From an uncultured Candidatus Actinomarina sp. (GTDB lineage Bacteria; Actinomycetota; Acidimicrobiia; Actinomarinales; Actinomarinaceae): a DNA stretch of 64,000 bases. The translations under genes were made by a program, and so were the position numbers. The notes beneath the pieces are model-generated. The model had not been told where the DNA came from, searched no databases, and worked only from the letters and a program-made list of their open reading frames with translations. How positions within the stretch are numbered: position 1 is the first letter of the stretch; each line of letters opens with the position of its first letter. The stretch is from NCBI GenBank assembly GCA_902593795.1, contig CACJJR010000001.1:1-64000 (forward strand). Direction: 5' to 3'. Below are positions 62,050 through 64,000 of this stretch, in pieces.

Positions 62050-62088
62050 TCCGAAGTCAGATGCTCTATCCAGTTGAGCCACAGGCGC
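62015..62088 (-). tRNA. tRNA-Arg (anticodon TCG)
   Basis: Minus-strand cloverleaf: acceptor GCGCCTG/CAGGCGT (one G-U), D-arm GCTC/GAGC, anticodon stem TCTGA/TCAGA around CTTCGGA (anticodon TCG), T-arm GGGGGTTCGAGTCCCTC, discriminator G, CCA not encoded. Overlapped over about 35 bp by the 3' end of the GT4 gene on the plus strand. The argS gene for the matching synthetase begins about 0.8 kb away. Confidence 0.95.
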
Positions 62089-62120
62089 AAGATTTTCTTC
62101 TAATCTAAACTTAATACTTA

Positions 62121-62126
62121 TATAAT
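62121..62126 (+). promoter_or_regulatory. -10 TATAAT box for the GT26 gene
   Basis: TATAAT, 10 nt, ATG 62137; transcript start predicted about 4 nt before the ATG. The gap from tRNA-Arg (62088) is 48 bp. Confidence 0.4.
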
Positions 62127-62136
62127 AGTTAAAATA

Positions 62137-62871
62137 ATGAAAACTACTAAGGTACTTCAGACATACATTAGCGAGACAGATATAAGTGAAGTCTCAGATA
62201 AGTTGAATACTTCAACTGGAATTCAAGTAGCTATATGTAATGCAAACACTTTGGTTAGAAGCTCCAGAGACTCGGAAATTAGAAATTTAATCAATAACTT
62301 TACAATCAAGACGCCTGACGGATTTCCAGTGGCAAAAGCTCTTTCCTTCCTAACTAAAGAAAAATTTTCAAGAGTTGATGGCTACAAAGTATTTCTACAA
62401 ACAATTGAAGACGGTCTAGATAAAGCAAAAAAACATTATTTCTTTGGGAATAGTGAAGCAATAACTTCATTGATGATTGGTAAATTAAACAATCTCTATC
62501 CAGAGATAAAAATAACTGGTTACCTTTGTCCAGAGTTTATAAGTAGTGATGAACTTGTTGCAAAATACAAAGATGAGATTGAGGCTATTGATGCAGATAT
62601 TGTGTGGGTTTCACTTGGATTTCCAAAACAAGAAATATTCATCAATAATATATGCAATGAAGTTGAAACCTCTGCCAACTTTGTTGGAGTTGGAGCAGTC
62701 TTTGAATGGGTTGCCGGCACAAAAAAGAAAGCGCCTGAGTGGTTAGCCAACCTAGGATTAGAGTGGTTGTTGAGATTAACCCAGGATCCAAGAAGACTGT
62801 ATAAAAGATATTTAGTAGACAATACATTCTTTATACTTTACTTTTTGAGACAAGTGTTCTTTCGTAGATAA
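62137..62871 (+). CDS. GT26-family (WecG/TagA/CpsF) glycosyltransferase
   Basis: A 244-residue enzyme of the WecG/TagA/CpsF family, which adds the second sugar (ManNAcA, ManNAc or glucose, depending on member) to an undecaprenyl-linked sugar. Visible: CNANTLVRSSRD, TPDGFPVAKAL (conserved Asp region), YFFGNSEA, DIVWVSLGFPKQEIFI and GVGAVFEWVAGTKKKAPEWLANLGLEWLLRL, the family's signature end, with DPRRLYKRY. Full length. It lies after tRNA-Arg and before argS and, with the initiating transferase, probably makes the first disaccharide on the lipid carrier. Confidence 0.93.
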   Translation: MKTTKVLQTYISETDISEVSDKLNTSTGIQVAICNANTLVRSSRDSEIRNLINNFTIKTPDGFPVAKALSFLTKEKFSRVDGYKVFLQTIEDGLDKAKKHYFFGNSEAITSLMIGKLNNLYPEIKITGYLCPEFISSDELVAKYKDEIEAIDADIVWVSLGFPKQEIFINNICNEVETSANFVGVGAVFEWVAGTKKKAPEWLANLGLEWLLRLTQDPRRLYKRYLVDNTFFILYFLRQVFFRR

Positions 62872-62903
62872 ACAGTAAAATAAAGATTAGAAAATTAAGC
62901 TAA

Positions 62904-64000
62904 ATGAACAATGTTTTTAATAATTTAACTGACTCTCTATCCGCAGAGTTTAAAAATTTTGACTTAGATGAAGTCGTACATTTTAGTCTTTCAAAACTAA
63001 CTGATTACGACTTGCAAATTAATAATTTAGTTAAATACAATAAAGCAAGATACTTCAATGAATTACAAGAAAATATAATAAAAAAAATTAATTCATCAGA
63101 AATTTTTCAAACTGTTGATGAATCTAACCTAGGGTTTCTTAATTTAAGTCTTAATCATAATTTTCTTATGAAACAAATAACTAATACTCAAAATGATTTT
63201 AAACACAATAAAAGTCATAAAATAATTTTTGACTATGGTGGTCCCAACATAGGTAAGCCCCTACATGTAGGACATATGCGCACTCTAAATATAGGTCGAA
63301 GTTTATATAATATTCACTCATTTATTGGAAACGAAGTAATAAGTGATATTCACCTTGGAGATTGGGGGATGCCTATAGCTCAGATAATTACATACTTAGA
63401 AAGTAAAAATATAGATATAAAAATTTTAGATTCAAGTCAACTAGAAATAATTTATCCAAAAGCAAGTGAGATGTATAAAAATAATTTAGAATTCAGGGAT
63501 CGTGCACAAGTAATAAATAAACTTTTAAATAATAATGATAAAAATCTTTTACAAATATGGGAATCAATTAAGAAAATTTCTATTGCAAGCCTTGAGGAAA
63601 ATTTTAAAATACTGAATCATAATTTTGATTACTGGCTTGGTGAAAGTGATGTTAATGATTTAATACCAGGTATGATTGAAGATCTAATTAAAAATAATAA
63701 AGTTGTAGATGACGAAGGTGCGTTAATAAGTGTTGAAGATACAGACCCAAAAATTTTAATAACAAAATCAGACGGCTCATATTTATATATAACGACTGAT
63801 CTTGCAACTATTTTGTATAGGCAAAATAATATAGGTTATGATAAAACACTATATATTGTTGATAATCGTCAATCACTCCACTTTAAACAACTGTTTAGCT
63901 CACTAAAATTTTTTAACTTTAATGACTTAGATCATGAACATATAGCATATGGAACATTAAACGATAGTAAAGGGAATCCTTTTAAGACTAGGGATGGGGG
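62904..64000 (+). CDS. argS: Arginyl-tRNA synthetase (partial, N-terminal part)
   Basis: Charges tRNA-Arg with arginine. The frame opens at ATG 62904 and runs past the right edge without a stop (365 codons visible). An N-terminal domain of about 105 residues (Add-1 type) leads to the class I signature DYGGPNIGKPLHVGHMRT (HVGH is the HIGH box), then DIHLGDWGMPIAQI, all as in ArgS; YLYITTDLATILYR and GYDKTLYIVDNRQSLHF follow. The segment DYGGPNIGKPL replaces the common SSPNIAKPL. The KMSK-like region would be beyond the window. Right housekeeping flank of the locus. Confidence 0.93.
   Translation, partial: MNNVFNNLTDSLSAEFKNFDLDEVVHFSLSKLTDYDLQINNLVKYNKARYFNELQENIIKKINSSEIFQTVDESNLGFLNLSLNHNFLMKQITNTQNDFKHNKSHKIIFDYGGPNIGKPLHVGHMRTLNIGRSLYNIHSFIGNEVISDIHLGDWGMPIAQIITYLESKNIDIKILDSSQLEIIYPKASEMYKNNLEFRDRAQVINKLLNNNDKNLLQIWESIKKISIASLEENFKILNHNFDYWLGESDVNDLIPGMIEDLIKNNKVVDDEGALISVEDTDPKILITKSDGSYLYITTDLATILYRQNNIGYDKTLYIVDNRQSLHFKQLFSSLKFFNFNDLDHEHIAYGTLNDSKGNPFKTRDG

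Noticed and set aside
1-64000. CRISPR arrays, insertion sequences, integrases or phage genes
   Set aside because: No spaced direct repeats, transposase motifs, integrase motifs or terminal inverted repeats were seen; the flexible content is not explained by a visible mobile element.

Overview
This is a strongly AT-rich (base composition judged by eye, not computed), tightly packed bacterial window that is almost entirely one surface-polysaccharide locus. It is framed by two housekeeping genes: the last codons of a vitamin-B12-dependent ribonucleotide reductase (nrdJ, 1-122) on the left and the first two thirds of an arginyl-tRNA synthetase (argS, 62904-64000) on the right. The AT-rich, streamlined layout (many 4-40 bp gene overlaps), the presence of an MpaB/DUF2236-family protein (mainly an actinobacterial family) and many start codons sitting 6-8 nt after a TANNNT box (leaderless-type starts) suggest a small-genome, low-GC planktonic actinobacterium, possibly of the marine Actinomarina type. 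That assignment is inference; no ribosomal RNA or other phylogenetic marker except the partial argS and nrdJ is present.

Layout. 119-4764: a GT2 transferase, tRNA-Val, a GT34-like transferase, the CDP-glucose pair rfbF/rfbG and a membrane protein. 4841-7304: TylF-type methyltransferase and a GT-C membrane glycosyltransferase. 7268-13460: a seven-gene minus-strand operon (epimerase, AraD-like, GtrA fused to ribulose-phosphate epimerase, nucleotidyltransferase fused to histidine phosphatase, 2H phosphoesterase, sugar nucleotidyltransferase, GT2) that looks like a pathway for activating a pentulose and presenting it on a lipid carrier. 13548-17350: an SDR, a GMC oxidoreductase and a second nucleotidyltransferase/GT2 pair. 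17354-23862: FkbM methyltransferase, GT10 fucosyltransferase, GT2, GT8, and the GDP-L-fucose genes gmd and fcl (fcl apparently starting at ATT). 23859-28747: Wzy/ligase-like protein, GT2, GT4 and an ABC exporter that is the only flippase candidate. 28899-36426: FkbM, GT4s and an 847-residue epimerase-cupin-C-methyltransferase fusion. 36560-55289: GT4, asparagine synthase, a divergent Gmd-like protein, several GT-C membrane proteins, GT11-like and GT25 transferases, an OafA-type acyltransferase, and a GT-C gene interrupted by one in-frame TGA.

55416-62088 carries four tRNA genes (Phe, Asp, Lys, Arg) interleaved with what looks like the conserved core of the pathway: the polyprenyl-phosphate sugar-1-phosphate transferase that starts the repeat unit (55699-57135), a Wzy-like polymerase with a small partner protein (58513-60893), a GT4, and a GT26 (WecG/TagA) transferase (62137-62871). 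The region between tRNA-Val and tRNA-Phe reads like a flexible island of exchangeable sugar cassettes on both strands.

Working model: the initiating transferase loads a sugar phosphate on undecaprenyl phosphate; GT2/GT4/GT8/GT10/GT26 enzymes extend it in the cytoplasm using CDP-6-deoxyhexose, GDP-fucose and perhaps an activated pentulose; the ABC protein flips it; Wzy-like proteins polymerise it; GT-C enzymes, methyltransferases and an acyltransferase decorate it. No Wzx, Wzz, Wza or Wzc was recognised. The most novel-looking items are a duplicated 'small membrane protein + Wzy-like polymerase' gene pair (45196-47045 and 58513-60893) and the pentulose operon with its GtrA-epimerase fusion.
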